Shown piece by piece: positions 1 to 7,086 of a DNA stretch of 64,000 nucleotides. The position numbers and the translations under genes are program-made. The notes under the pieces are model-generated. The model was not told the DNA's origin. It was given only the letters and a program-made list of their open reading frames with translations, and did not search any database. Origin of the DNA: Nitrospira sp. (GTDB taxonomy: Bacteria > Nitrospirota > Nitrospiria > Nitrospirales > Nitrospiraceae); contig CP060501.1 in NCBI GenBank assembly GCA_024760545.1, positions 4,294,036 to 4,358,035 of the forward strand, written 5' to 3'. The first letter of the stretch is position 1. Each line of letters begins with the position of its first letter.

Positions 1-136
1 AGAGTGAGAGTACATTCTCGCCGCCTTTCTTGGCCGTTGCTTTGATTCCTTTAGGTCAATCCAAGTCTTATGTAATCCAAAGAATGAGGCTCACCTGTGG
101 ATCGATGCATACATTCTTAGCCGCTCAATATTTGAA

Positions 137-676
137 GTGGATGTAACATTACGCTGGTGCAAGAAGAAACCATGTAACCTTGATAGGTTTGTGGATGATT
201 ATCATTTGAAGGTCGCCCAAATGTTTGATTCGCTTTCCGAGCCACAAAAGGCTGATGTGGCGTCAGAGAGGCAAGCGCAGATACGGGAGCGAGAAGCGAG
301 GGTTCTTGAGAGGTATCAACGCGGACATGGAACGATGAGTGTCATGAAGAGCCTTGAACAGATTTGCAAAGAACTGAGTCAGAACGAGCCCGAGCCAAAT
401 ACCCTATGGGAATATAACAAACTCTACAGAGAAGCATCGAGTTTTGCGCATCCCACTATGTGGCACCTCTTCTCATATCGCGCCAAGCTTTCACCCGTTA
501 CTGAAGTGACTCCCTCGCCGGATACCGGATATTGGGCACTCCTGATTTCCGGAGGGTGCTTCTTACGCATTCTGGGACAATGGAATAATCAGTTCAAGCG
601 TCTGCCGGAACCGCAACCGTTCGAATGGATGGTCGAATGGGAAAGGACGTCAGGACAGGATAAGAATGATCATTAG
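137..676 (+). CDS. DUF5677-like protein, 5' end broken or missing
   Basis: The frame is open from base 8, and the residues encoded before the first usable start (GTG at 137) already look like protein: an LGR...SFRSI stretch followed by a YILSRSIFE helix. This resembles the start of DUF5677-type helical proteins, where the segment normally lies inside the domain. No ATG, GTG or TTG occurs in frame between the stop at 5-7 and base 137, so the natural start is either lost or separated by a frameshift just at the window edge. The remainder contains an arginine/glutamate-rich helix and an FAHPTMW motif typical of the family. The function of DUF5677 is unknown; some members are found in mobile or defence-associated regions. 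It sits alone ahead of the replication module of the left element. Confidence 0.45.
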   Translation: MDVTLRWCKKKPCNLDRFVDDYHLKVAQMFDSLSEPQKADVASERQAQIREREARVLERYQRGHGTMSVMKSLEQICKELSQNEPEPNTLWEYNKLYREASSFAHPTMWHLFSYRAKLSPVTEVTPSPDTGYWALLISGGCFLRILGQWNNQFKRLPEPQPFEWMVEWERTSGQDKNDH

Positions 677-877
677 GCTCATGAAGGGATTACTTGCATT
701 GGGGATGGGGGAAAGAGACCAATTAGGGAGATACGATTAGAGATGTCTTGACAGATATTTTGGAGTGTGTTAGGGTGCTTTTGTCAAAATAGTGACGACG
801 ATCTTAGTCGGTGGAGAGGCTGACAGCCTCGAAGATCCCAAAGGACTTCCACCGATGAGCGCGGTAAGCTGACAGCT

Positions 878-933
878 AGGCCGAGCGAGACGTGATCCAG
901 GATACTAACTGGTCACCTCACTCGGCCTTTTTA
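878..933 (+). terminator. Inverted repeat with T-tract, terminator-like
   Basis: The arms AGGCCGAGcGAG (878-889) and CTCaCTCGGCCT (918-929) pair with one internal mismatch and are followed by TTTTTA. The loop of about 28 nt is long for an intrinsic terminator, so it could instead be a small structured RNA or leader ahead of the AlpA-like gene at 970. The rest of 677-969 shows no gene. Confidence 0.4.
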
Positions 934-969
934 TTTGTCCGACAGGTGGCCGAACCCAGGAGGCACGCC

Positions 970-1188
970 ATGCCGGACAATATCTCCAACCATTCTGCGG
1001 TTCTTCGCATCAAAGACATTCAGCGCCTGATCTCACTGAGTCGCAGTGCGATCTATTCTCGCTTGTCAGACCTCGACTTCCCAAGACCAATCAAACTCGG
1101 ACCTCGTGCAATCGGTTGGCTGAAATCTGACATCGAAGCGTGGCTTGCAGGTCGGCCTCGCTCTGCAGATAGCAGGAGGGCGAAATGA
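970..1188 (+). CDS. AlpA/MerR-like helix-turn-helix regulator
   Basis: This 72-aa protein is a single AlpA-type winged HTH domain: VLRIKDIQRLISLSRSAIYS forms the HTH, followed by FPRPIKLGPRAIGW and a terminal W-x-DIEAWLAGR helix. Proteins of this type (phage P4 AlpA family) bind DNA and act as excisionases or activators of integrase genes in satellites and integrative elements. The start at 970 is chosen over an earlier in-frame codon at 892 because a full AGGAGG (958-963) precedes it by 6 nt. The stop overlaps the next start (ATGA at 1185), opening a chain of four overlapping genes. In this position it probably regulates the element's replication genes; that is inference. Confidence 0.8.
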   Translation: MPDNISNHSAVLRIKDIQRLISLSRSAIYSRLSDLDFPRPIKLGPRAIGWLKSDIEAWLAGRPRSADSRRAK

Positions 1189-1352
1189 GTCATTCAAAAG
1201 GTTTTGAGCCCATCGGCGACATAATCCCAGACGTTCTGAAAAAGATTTCCCAGTGCGCTGAGCTGCGCCTTCGGCTCGAAGCGGAGCTTGGCAGACCAGT
1301 CAAAGATGATGAATTTCGTGTTCAGGCGGAAAGGGCAGGGTGCTGGCTATGA
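1185..1352 (+). CDS. Small protein in the replication operon (55 aa)
   Basis: A short coding region starting MSHSKGFEPI and ending AERAGCWL. It is not similar to anything I recognise. Support comes from architecture: its ATG overlaps the stop of the AlpA-like gene (ATGA) and its own stop overlaps the start of the next gene in the same way, so it fills the gap exactly. An AGGAGGG lies just upstream (1173-1179). The central part is a charged helix (KKISQCAELRLRLEAEL), so a small dimerising or DNA-associated accessory protein is possible. Confidence 0.65.
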   Translation: MSHSKGFEPIGDIIPDVLKKISQCAELRLRLEAELGRPVKDDEFRVQAERAGCWL

Positions 1353-1855
1353 GTCATCCCATCCTCGACCAGATCATCACCTCCACACATGCCAAGCAGA
1401 ACGGGTCGGACCAATGGCTGGGGCATTGCCCCGCCCACGGATCCCGGCAGAACCGTGACCTGAGTATTGCCCTGCGGGACGACAAGATCCTCCTCAACTG
1501 CTTCGCCGCCTGTCAGACCGAAGCGGTCTGTGGTGCGCTCGGCCTTGGCCTCACTGACCTGTTCCTCACAGCTCGAACCACTCCCAATGCGATGCGCCCT
1601 CGAACTCCATCGAAGCCGGTGGATCGTGCACACATTGCTTTTCAATTCGAGCTCGGTGCTCTCGATCGGCGCATGCGCGCCGAGCGGGTGCTCGAACAGG
1701 CTTCTGGACAGAATTGTGAAGTGACCGATAATGAACGGGACACGCTCATGGGGATTGTGGCGCGGGCTTATGAAGACCTCGAGCGTGCAGAATGGCTCGA
1801 AGGCCTGGCTGACCACTTCCGTGAGTACTCCATCCGTCAAGGAAAGGCGGCATGA
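1349..1855 (+). CDS. Primase-like zinc-finger (CHC2-type) protein
   Basis: A 168-aa protein whose first 60 residues carry the zinc-finger pattern of phage and plasmid primases: W-LGHCPAHGSRQ, then LSIALRDDKILLNCFAAC, giving C-x-x-H and later C ligands. The rest is helical (DRRMRAERVLEQA) and has no Toprim catalytic acidic motif, so it is probably a DNA-recognition or priming accessory subunit rather than a full primase. The start is taken at 1349 (ATGA overlap with the preceding small gene) rather than the GTG at 1340. The stop overlaps the start of the RepA-like ATPase at 1852. Zinc-finger protein plus RepA-like helicase is a common replication pair in P4-like satellites and integrative mobilisable elements. 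Confidence 0.65.
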   Translation: MSHPILDQIITSTHAKQNGSDQWLGHCPAHGSRQNRDLSIALRDDKILLNCFAACQTEAVCGALGLGLTDLFLTARTTPNAMRPRTPSKPVDRAHIAFQFELGALDRRMRAERVLEQASGQNCEVTDNERDTLMGIVARAYEDLERAEWLEGLADHFREYSIRQGKAA

Positions 1856-3153
1856 TGGACGTAGCTGAGCTGGCAACCCTGTCTCGCCAGCACCTCTTGT
1901 CTGAATCCTCTGAGGACCTCCTGCTGACCCATACGGAAGTGAGCGGGCTGCATCGGCTGACCTCTCAGTCCTACCCACTGGAGTTTGTATTCGATCGGCT
2001 GGCGGAACGGCATGGCGAAGAGCGGGCCGAACTGACCGTTAACTACCTCGGGCGGCCTCTCATGGAGAGCATCAGCGTCACGCTGACCTCTGCCGTGACC
2101 CATAAGAAACTTGCAGGCCAGCTTGAGGACCTCGTCAGCTCTGCACCCTGGGATCTGTTGCTCCCGCATGCCTGTGCGACGGTCTTGAAAAAGCATCGGG
2201 CTGGGGAGCCGCTCGTCACGATCTGCAGCCAGACCCCGATTGAGCCGCTCACCTTCAGCATCAACCCGATCGTGTTCAAGGGCAAGATCTCCATTCTGTA
2301 CTCGAATGGTGGGCAGGGAAAATCCACCTTCGCGTTGCTCTTGGCCATGCTCAGCTCGGTTGGTGGGTCCGTGGCCGGATTCTCGGCTCTGAATGGGAAC
2401 AGTCTCTTTCTCGACTTCGAGGATGATGTGTCAGTCCATGCCCGTCGCCTCCAAGCCATTCAGATGGGCCATCCTGACCTGCTGTCGGCTCGCGTGGCGT
2501 ATCGGCGGTGCGTGGAACCGCTCCATAAGTTCGCGCCCATGCTCATCCGGCAGATCCAGCAGGACCACATCCAGTTCGTCGTCGTGGACTCCATTCTGGC
2601 TGCGACAGGGGGCGATTCCAGCGCTGAGGCGACCACCCAGCTCTTTATTGCCTTACGAGCGCTCAATGTCTCGGTGCTGTTGATCGGGCATACGCCCAAG
2701 AACCTTGCAGAAGGACAAGACAGTCCCACGCTCTACGGCAGCGTGTTCAACTCGAATTTCGCCCGGGCGACGTGGGAACTGAAGAAGGAGCAAGAGGTGG
2801 GCGAGGATCGGCTTATTATCGGGCTCCTCAATCGGAAGTCCAATCTCTCTCGGCTCCATGCGCCTATCGGCCTTCAGATTAGCCATGAGGACGGCGGGAC
2901 CCGCATCACGTTTGAGCCCTATGACCTGGCCGACGTGCCGGATATGGCGGCGGAGCTGCCCCTTCCAAACCGGATTCGGAATCTTTTGGAGAGCGACGGA
3001 ACCCCTCGATACGCGAAAGCGATCGCGGATGAACTGGGAGCCTCGTTGCCCAATGTCCGCACGACCCTCTCCCGGAACGACGGACGAAAATGGGTGCACC
3101 TCCAAGGGGAGGGAAAAGAGCTCCTATGGACCGTGCTGAATGCCCGAAATTGA
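1852..3153 (+). CDS. RepA-type hexameric ATPase (AAA_25, RecA fold)
   Basis: A 433-aa protein with the AAA_25 domain of plasmid RepA helicases. Walker A is YSNGGQGKST at about residues 151-160, a Walker B-like strand NSLFLDFEDD lies near residue 185, and the VVVDSILAATGG segment with the downstream VLLIGHTPK strand matches RecA/DnaB-like motor proteins. About 140 N-terminal residues precede the motor, and the C-terminus resembles a small winged helix (SDGTPRYAKAIADELG). It probably unwinds or loads at the element's origin. The iteron-like tract begins at its stop codon, which supports a replication role. A second RepA-type ATPase lies in the neighbouring element (7897-8952) and is a different lineage by length and motif spelling. 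Confidence 0.8.
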   Translation: MMDVAELATLSRQHLLSESSEDLLLTHTEVSGLHRLTSQSYPLEFVFDRLAERHGEERAELTVNYLGRPLMESISVTLTSAVTHKKLAGQLEDLVSSAPWDLLLPHACATVLKKHRAGEPLVTICSQTPIEPLTFSINPIVFKGKISILYSNGGQGKSTFALLLAMLSSVGGSVAGFSALNGNSLFLDFEDDVSVHARRLQAIQMGHPDLLSARVAYRRCVEPLHKFAPMLIRQIQQDHIQFVVVDSILAATGGDSSAEATTQLFIALRALNVSVLLIGHTPKNLAEGQDSPTLYGSVFNSNFARATWELKKEQEVGEDRLIIGLLNRKSNLSRLHAPIGLQISHEDGGTRITFEPYDLADVPDMAAELPLPNRIRNLLESDGTPRYAKAIADELGASLPNVRTTLSRNDGRKWVHLQGEGKELLWTVLNARN

Positions 3154-3330
3154 TGTTTAACAAGTACGTTTAACAAGGGTCGTTGTACAACAACGTTTAA
3201 CAGTCTTTAACAATGCACGTAAGTGATTGTTCTATAAGTGGAAACATTGTTAAACATGAGTGTTAAAGATGCATGTTGTACAACAATCCCCCTCTCTTTA
3301 GAGAGGGGAGTGTTGAACATGTTGTTAAAG
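3152..3330. repeat. Iteron-like TTTAACA cluster with GTTGTACAAC palindromes
   Basis: Within 180 bp there are two exact GTTTAACAAG copies (3155-3164, 3168-3177), the variants GTTTAACAG (3195-3203) and CTTTAACAAT (3205-3214), and three inverted versions TGTTAAA (in 3245-3258, 3261-3268, 3323-3330). Two copies of the perfect palindrome GTTGTACAAC occur at 3182-3191 and 3275-3284. Tandem short repeats immediately after a RepA-type gene are typical of plasmid origins; the palindromes could instead be operators. The tract is also A+T-richer than its surroundings. Confidence 0.55.
3289..3308. terminator. Perfect 8-bp hairpin, loop TTTA
   Basis: CCCCTCTC (3289-3296) and GAGAGGGG (3301-3308) form a perfect stem with a four-base loop. 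There is no T-run after it on either strand, so it may be a structural element of the iteron-like region (for example a single-strand origin or an mRNA barrier) rather than an intrinsic terminator. Confidence 0.45.
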
Positions 3331-3345
3331 AGAAGAGGGGAAACC

Positions 3346-3408
3346 ATGAGGAACCTCACGAAGAGCGATGCAGGTATCAGGCCTTCCGTACCAATCCGTT
3401 CCCTCTGA
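3346..3408 (+). CDS. Possible 20-aa leader peptide
   Basis: ATG at 3346 is preceded by a good ribosome-binding sequence (AAGAGGGGAAACC), but the frame closes after 20 codons, ending PIRSL. A strong start on such a short frame, directly after the hairpin and repeat tract, is compatible with a leader peptide controlling the downstream regulator genes, or with the remains of a longer gene. Confidence 0.3.
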   Translation: MRNLTKSDAGIRPSVPIRSL

Positions 3409-3436
3409 AGTGGAGAGGGAAGAGAGGCTGATGCCA

Positions 3437-3787
3437 ATGCAGTTTGCAAAAGGCCGAGAGAAAACCGGAGGCAGACAGATGGGGACACCCAACCGAGCCA
3501 CGGTCGAGTTCAAGGAGTTCTGGCAGGAGTTTTTTGAGTCGGAGGCATATCGCGAGAGCCTGAAGGAGAGAGTCCTAGAAGGAAAAGCCGATCACATGGA
3601 ACGGTATGCGGCTGAGTTGTTATATGGACGGCCACGCCAAGAGATCAGCATGGAAGACAATTCACCCCGGATATTCATTAATAGGATGCTCGTCGGCGAG
3701 CGCCCGCAGAACGATCCGACGCTGACCAAGGGTCAGTCTATACATGGCCTTCTCGACGACAGCAGAGCCGATAACGGAATGAAATGA
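3437..3787 (+). CDS. Phage-type small protein with GRQ-GTPNRAT motif
   Basis: A 116-aa protein that begins with a basic, glycine-rich segment, REKTGGRQMGTPNRAT, found at the start of many phage and satellite proteins, some annotated as terminase small subunit-like. A charged helical segment follows (WQEFFESEAYRESLKERV) with a YGRPRQE turn. I cannot assign a function. The start at 3437 is preferred to 3431 and 3368 because GAGAGG at about 3422-3427 is correctly spaced only from it. The stop overlaps the next start (ATGA at 3784), so it belongs to the same operon as the excisionase and XRE regulator. Confidence 0.55.
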   Translation: MQFAKGREKTGGRQMGTPNRATVEFKEFWQEFFESEAYRESLKERVLEGKADHMERYAAELLYGRPRQEISMEDNSPRIFINRMLVGERPQNDPTLTKGQSIHGLLDDSRADNGMK

Positions 3788-4044
3788 AGCACCCACTGCC
3801 TACCAAGCGCCTGTATAGCCTGCCAGAAGCCGCTATGTATCTGGGCCGGTCAACCTGGTCGATACGTCGACTGATCTGGAATGGCGAGCTTCCCCAGGTT
3901 CGTGCTGGCGGACGGGTGCATGTGGACGTGCGGGACTTAGACGAGTTCATTGACAAGAATAAGACATGTGAGGAGACAGTCCCTTCTGTTGTACAGCGGC
4001 TTGACAGAGAGAAGGTGGAAATGTTATCTAATGGGATAACATGA
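3784..4044 (+). CDS. Excisionase-family helix-turn-helix protein
   Basis: An 86-aa protein with the MerR-like excisionase fold: RLYSLPEAAMYLGRSTWSIR is the HTH, GELPQVRAGGR the beta wing, and VDVRDLDEFIDKNK the final helix. Proteins of this group assist the integrase in excision. It is translationally coupled at both ends (overlaps at 3784 and 4041) and lies two genes before integrase A, the expected order for a recombination-directionality factor. The last 20 residues are a tail outside the domain. Confidence 0.75.
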   Translation: MKHPLPTKRLYSLPEAAMYLGRSTWSIRRLIWNGELPQVRAGGRVHVDVRDLDEFIDKNKTCEETVPSVVQRLDREKVEMLSNGIT

Positions 4045-4223
4045 GAATTAGGGCTATCCGTGAATCAAAAGGACTGTCAATTCGGGCACTGGCAGCCAAG
4101 GCCAAGATGGCTTATCCGTTCCTGTGCAATGTCGAGAATGGCAAGGTAGACCCATCACTCAGCACGCTGAGGCGGCTTGCCAAGGCTTTGAAGGTGAAAG
4201 TCGTGGAGCTTATTGACGAGTAA
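4041..4223 (+). CDS. XRE-family transcriptional regulator
   Basis: A 60-aa protein consisting of one HTH_3/Cro-CI domain: MRIRAIRESKGLSIRALAAK opens it, AYPFLCNVENGK is the recognition region, and LSTLRRLAKALKVKVVELI closes it. It likely represses or times expression of the element's integrase and replication genes; the GTTGTACAAC palindromes upstream are plausible operators. It overlaps the excisionase stop and is followed 11 nt later by the integrase, whose own Shine-Dalgarno (AAGGAGG at 4222-4228) overlaps this stop. Confidence 0.8.
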   Translation: MRIRAIRESKGLSIRALAAKAKMAYPFLCNVENGKVDPSLSTLRRLAKALKVKVVELIDE

Positions 4224-4234
4224 GGAGGACGGTT

Positions 4235-5512
4235 ATGGGGATGCTCTATCGGCGCAAGAAACGCGATCCCATCACGCAAGCTCTGCTTGAGTTTGGGCCC
4301 TGGTGGATGAAGTACTACGATCATGGGCGACCGGTCTATCAAAGCACCGAGAAGACGGAGAAGCGCGAAGCGTCAGCCGTTCTCAAGCGGGCTGAAGGGA
4401 AGGTTTTGGACGGCCAACGAGAAGGGCCCATGATTTACCGAACTCGATTTGAAGACCTGGTCGATGGACTGAAACAAGAATATGCCCTCAAGGGCCGAAA
4501 GACGTGGGATCGGCGAGAGTATAACCTCGATCGGCTCAAACCTGTGTTCGGCGGAATGCGCGTCAGAGCCATTACGACCGACAAACTCCAAGAGTTCATC
4601 GCCAAACGGTTGCAGGAGGGTGCAGCAGCCGCTTCGGTCAATCGTGACTTGGATTGCTTGCATCGTATGATGGTAATCGGATCTCGCCAGACGCCCCCCA
4701 AGGTGGGCCGCATTCCTCATTTCCCCAAGCTGGCTGAGCACAATGTCCGCGAAGGCTTCCTGGAGCACGATGAGTTCCTTTCTATTCGAGGGGCAGCGCC
4801 GGACCATCTGAAGGTGGCCATGACCATCGGCTACTACACGGGGATGAGGTTGAGGGAAATCATCAGCGAACGGGGTCTTCGGTGGGATCAGGTGAAACTG
4901 GAGGAAGGCAGCATCCGCCTTTCCTCAAGCGAGACGAAGACCAAGACACCTCGCGTCATCTACATGGCCGATGATTTCTTGTTGGTCATGAAGAAAGCCA
5001 GAGAGATTCAGGTACGCGATTTTCCATCTTGCCCATATGTGTGTCATCGGAATGGCCAGCCGTTCAGCAACCTGAAAGTAGCCTGGAACACGGCCTGTAA
5101 GCGGGTCGGGGTTATGGGGAAAACCTTTCATGACCTCCGCCGCACGGGAGTGAGAAACCTCATACGAGCAGGGGTGCCTGAGACGGTCGCGATGAAGATC
5201 AGCGGACACAAAACACGATCAGTATTTGACCGCTACAACATCACCAGCGAGGATGATCTCCGTGAAGCCGCGAAGCGACTGAATCGGTACATTCAGGAGA
5301 AAAAGGTTACACTTTCGGTGACACCAGAGATACTTGAGGAAGAAAGCCGGGAGGATGGTGAATCACAACCTATTGATATATGGCGGAGGGGGCGAGATTT
5401 GAACTCGCGGATGGGTTACCCCATCTCCGGTTTTCAAGACCGGCACGTTCGGCCGCTCCGTCACCCCTCCGTGTGCAATATACGGTGTGATCTCAATGGG
5501 TTCGCTTGGTAG
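4235..5512 (+). CDS. Tyrosine recombinase, integrase A (left element)
   Basis: A 425-aa phage-type integrase. An N-terminal SAM-like core-binding domain (about residues 70-165) is followed by the catalytic domain with Arg in TGMRLREI, the H-x-x-R box HDLRRTGVRN, the His of SGHKTRSVFDRY and its tyrosine nucleophile. The reading frame continues past the catalytic domain straight through the antisense strand of tRNA-Ser (5381-5470), encoding WRRGRDLNSRMGYP, and stops at 5512. Such read-through at the C-terminus marks an integrase that lies next to its attachment tRNA. It therefore probably integrated the left element at the 3' end of the tRNA; the other end of that element is outside the window. 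It is the last gene of the AlpA-to-integrase cluster. Confidence 0.9.
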   Translation: MGMLYRRKKRDPITQALLEFGPWWMKYYDHGRPVYQSTEKTEKREASAVLKRAEGKVLDGQREGPMIYRTRFEDLVDGLKQEYALKGRKTWDRREYNLDRLKPVFGGMRVRAITTDKLQEFIAKRLQEGAAAASVNRDLDCLHRMMVIGSRQTPPKVGRIPHFPKLAEHNVREGFLEHDEFLSIRGAAPDHLKVAMTIGYYTGMRLREIISERGLRWDQVKLEEGSIRLSSSETKTKTPRVIYMADDFLLVMKKAREIQVRDFPSCPYVCHRNGQPFSNLKVAWNTACKRVGVMGKTFHDLRRTGVRNLIRAGVPETVAMKISGHKTRSVFDRYNITSEDDLREAAKRLNRYIQEKKVTLSVTPEILEEESREDGESQPIDIWRRGRDLNSRMGYPISGFQDRHVRPLRHPSVCNIRCDLNGFAW

Positions 5513-6706
5513 GCCTTCCACCATTTCTAAGTGAGGGTCCGCCTGGGGCGCGTTTTCGGCATACATCACTTCCGATGTGACCGTCTCAACGGACTCATCA
5601 TCCAGTCGGTGTACTTGATGCCGATGGTCTCCCTCAAAGAGGTGCGAGTATACATCCAATGTGATGTTGATGCTACTGTGACCGAGTTGTTGTTGGATGT
5701 ATTTCACATTCGTGTTCTGCTGAATTAACAGACTGGCAAAGGTGTGTCTCAGGTCATGAAATCGTATTCGCCGAAGCCCAGCTGCTTCTAAGCAGGCATA
5801 TAAGCCCTTCCTCAGTATCTCATTGGTCATGCGGTTGCCGTATGGAGTCAAGAACACCCATTTCTGCATGGGTTGTCCCTTCAGATTCGCTTCAAGCTGT
5901 CGAGTCTCTTTGAGTTTCAGCAACTCCGCTTTCAGCTGAGGAGACAGATCCACACGCCTTATCCGGTTAGTTTTAGTAGATGTCTCCTGTCTTCTCACGA
6001 CATTGTTTCTGACCTCAAGGAAAGCGCCCACGAAGTCAATATCCTCCCATCTCAAGCCGATCAGTTCACCTTCCCTCAGTCCTGTCCTGACGGCACAAAG
6101 GAGTGAGGGATGGATCAAGTGAAACCGATCTTTGGCAGTGGCAAGTAGAGACCTTACCTCGGCTGCAGTGAGTGGGTTGATATGAGCGCTTGTCGCCTTG
6201 CATCCCTTCACAATCATTCCAACCTTGGAAACTGGATTCGCGCTCACGGTGCCATCGTCAATGGCATGGTTGTACAGCTCTCGGAGCGGGGTCAGGATGT
6301 TGAGGATCGTCCGCTTTGTCAGTCCCTGATCGTTTAGTTTAGCAACAAAGTCCTTAACATCCTTTCTGGTCACACGATCCAGTGTATGGGAACCCAGGGC
6401 AGGGTAGATGTGCTTATTACAGACCTGCCGATAGCCTGAGCTTGTTGAGAATTTGCAATTGGTTTCAACATAGGTCTTAAGCCAATTCTCCATGTATTCT
6501 TTGAGAGTAACCTTGACCGTTTCGTTCTGTAAAAGGACTACGGAACTTCCATTGGCAGCCGCCCATTTAATCTTTGCTTCGATCTTCCTCGCAAAGTCCA
6601 ATGCCACTTTTTTGTCAGAGAACCGTTTCCTCTTTCGGTTGTTGTTGTGGATGATGGAAACCCACCAGCCAGACTTCCCGTTCCGCTGGGTGACTTTGAC
6701 TCCCAT
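5363..6706 (-). CDS. Tyrosine recombinase, integrase B (16.4-kb element)
   Basis: A 447-aa phage-type integrase. It has an Arm-type N-terminal domain (about 1-60), a SAM-like core-binding domain (about 70-170), and a catalytic domain with Arg in RTGLREGELIG, H-x-x-R in FHDLRHTFASL, and LGHSS followed by LDVYSHLF with the nucleophilic Tyr. It is about 50 residues longer than usual because the frame reads through the entire tRNA-Ser in the sense direction, encoding GGVTERPNVPVLKTGDG. In the excised circle the frame would instead pass from the 41-bp core into base 21801 and end DSDPQQPSKTP at 21765. It is transcribed towards and through the tRNA, divergent from the RHH gene at 6839, with a shared operator-like palindrome between them. 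Confidence 0.92.
   Translation of the reverse strand: MGVKVTQRNGKSGWWVSIIHNNNRKRKRFSDKKVALDFARKIEAKIKWAAANGSSVVLLQNETVKVTLKEYMENWLKTYVETNCKFSTSSGYRQVCNKHIYPALGSHTLDRVTRKDVKDFVAKLNDQGLTKRTILNILTPLRELYNHAIDDGTVSANPVSKVGMIVKGCKATSAHINPLTAAEVRSLLATAKDRFHLIHPSLLCAVRTGLREGELIGLRWEDIDFVGAFLEVRNNVVRRQETSTKTNRIRRVDLSPQLKAELLKLKETRQLEANLKGQPMQKWVFLTPYGNRMTNEILRKGLYACLEAAGLRRIRFHDLRHTFASLLIQQNTNVKYIQQQLGHSSINITLDVYSHLFEGDHRHQVHRLDDESVETVTSEVMYAENAPQADPHLEMVEGLPSEPIEITPYIAHGGVTERPNVPVLKTGDGVTHPRVQISPPPPYINRL
5381..5470 (-). tRNA. tRNA-Ser (anticodon UGA)
   Basis: On the minus strand the gene starts GGAGGGG at 5470 and ends CCCCTCCG-CCA at 5381, giving a perfect 7-bp acceptor stem, G discriminator and encoded CCA. 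The anticodon loop reads CTTGAAA (UGA), a long variable arm (GGATGGGGTAACCCATCC region) marks class II serine tRNA, and the T-loop is GTTCAAATC. The 5' half (5430-5470) is duplicated at 21802-21842. A candidate -10 box TATATT lies 7 nt before the 5' end (5477-5482, minus strand), inside the integrase B gene; no convincing -35 is visible. Confidence 0.96.
5430..5470. repeat. attachment core, left copy (inside tRNA-Ser)
   Basis: Forty-one bases identical to 21802-21842, beginning GTTTTCAAGACCGG and ending CACCCCTCC. It corresponds to the tRNA 5' end through the anticodon loop. The flanks diverge immediately on both sides, which defines the core exactly. Confidence 0.88.
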
Positions 6707-6738
6707 TCGTTCCTCCTTCCATTGAATTGTTGGACGTA

Positions 6739-6776
6739 TTGCTCATGTCCGCATTGTATGCTATAATCCTAGCATA
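6739..6776 (+). promoter_or_regulatory. Promoter with -10 box inside a palindromic operator
   Basis: A perfect TATAAT (6762-6767) lies 17 nt after TTGCTC (6739-6744), pointing at the RHH gene. The -10 is embedded in the inverted repeat TATGCTA-N6-TAGCATA (6757-6763 and 6770-6776). An RHH dimer binding here would block its own promoter and possibly the divergent integrase B promoter. Confidence 0.55.
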
Positions 6777-6838
6777 ATATGACACTACATAACAATAACG
6801 CTATTGACATTATTGAATCGGTACTGTAAAGGTCCGGT

Positions 6839-7000
6839 ATGGATTCAAAGGTACTACCTAAAGAGCAGTTTAATCTCCGCATCGATTCCGCGTTGGCCAT
6901 GCAGACAAAGATTCTTGCCATTCAGAGAAAACAACGCCCAAATGCGATTGTCGAGGAGGCCTTGAGAGACCTTCTAAAGAAGTACAAGGTCAAAAGCTGA
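6839..7000 (+). CDS. Ribbon-helix-helix-like small regulator (53 aa)
   Basis: A short protein reading MDSKVLPKEQFNLRI, then two helices, ending EALRDLLKKYKVKS. The pattern of a short beta strand (QFNLRID) followed by two amphipathic helices with NAIVEEAL matches CopG/Arc-type RHH repressors, many of which control integrase or plasmid copy-number genes. It starts at the ATG nearest a promoter with a palindromic -10 region and is divergent from integrase B, the usual arrangement for an integrase repressor. It could alternatively be an orphan antitoxin; no toxin gene follows. Confidence 0.65.
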   Translation: MDSKVLPKEQFNLRIDSALAMQTKILAIQRKQRPNAIVEEALRDLLKKYKVKS

Positions 7001-7086
7001 GGGTGTGACAATCGCTGGGGGACTTCCTCTAGCGCTGTATTGCTCGATTTTCCTCCATCTCTTTCAGAGTTTCATCGACCAAAGCA

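Noticed and set aside
1322-1978. Long minus-strand frame opposite the primase-like gene
   Set aside because: It is an antisense shadow of two overlapping real genes with arginine/proline-rich composition.
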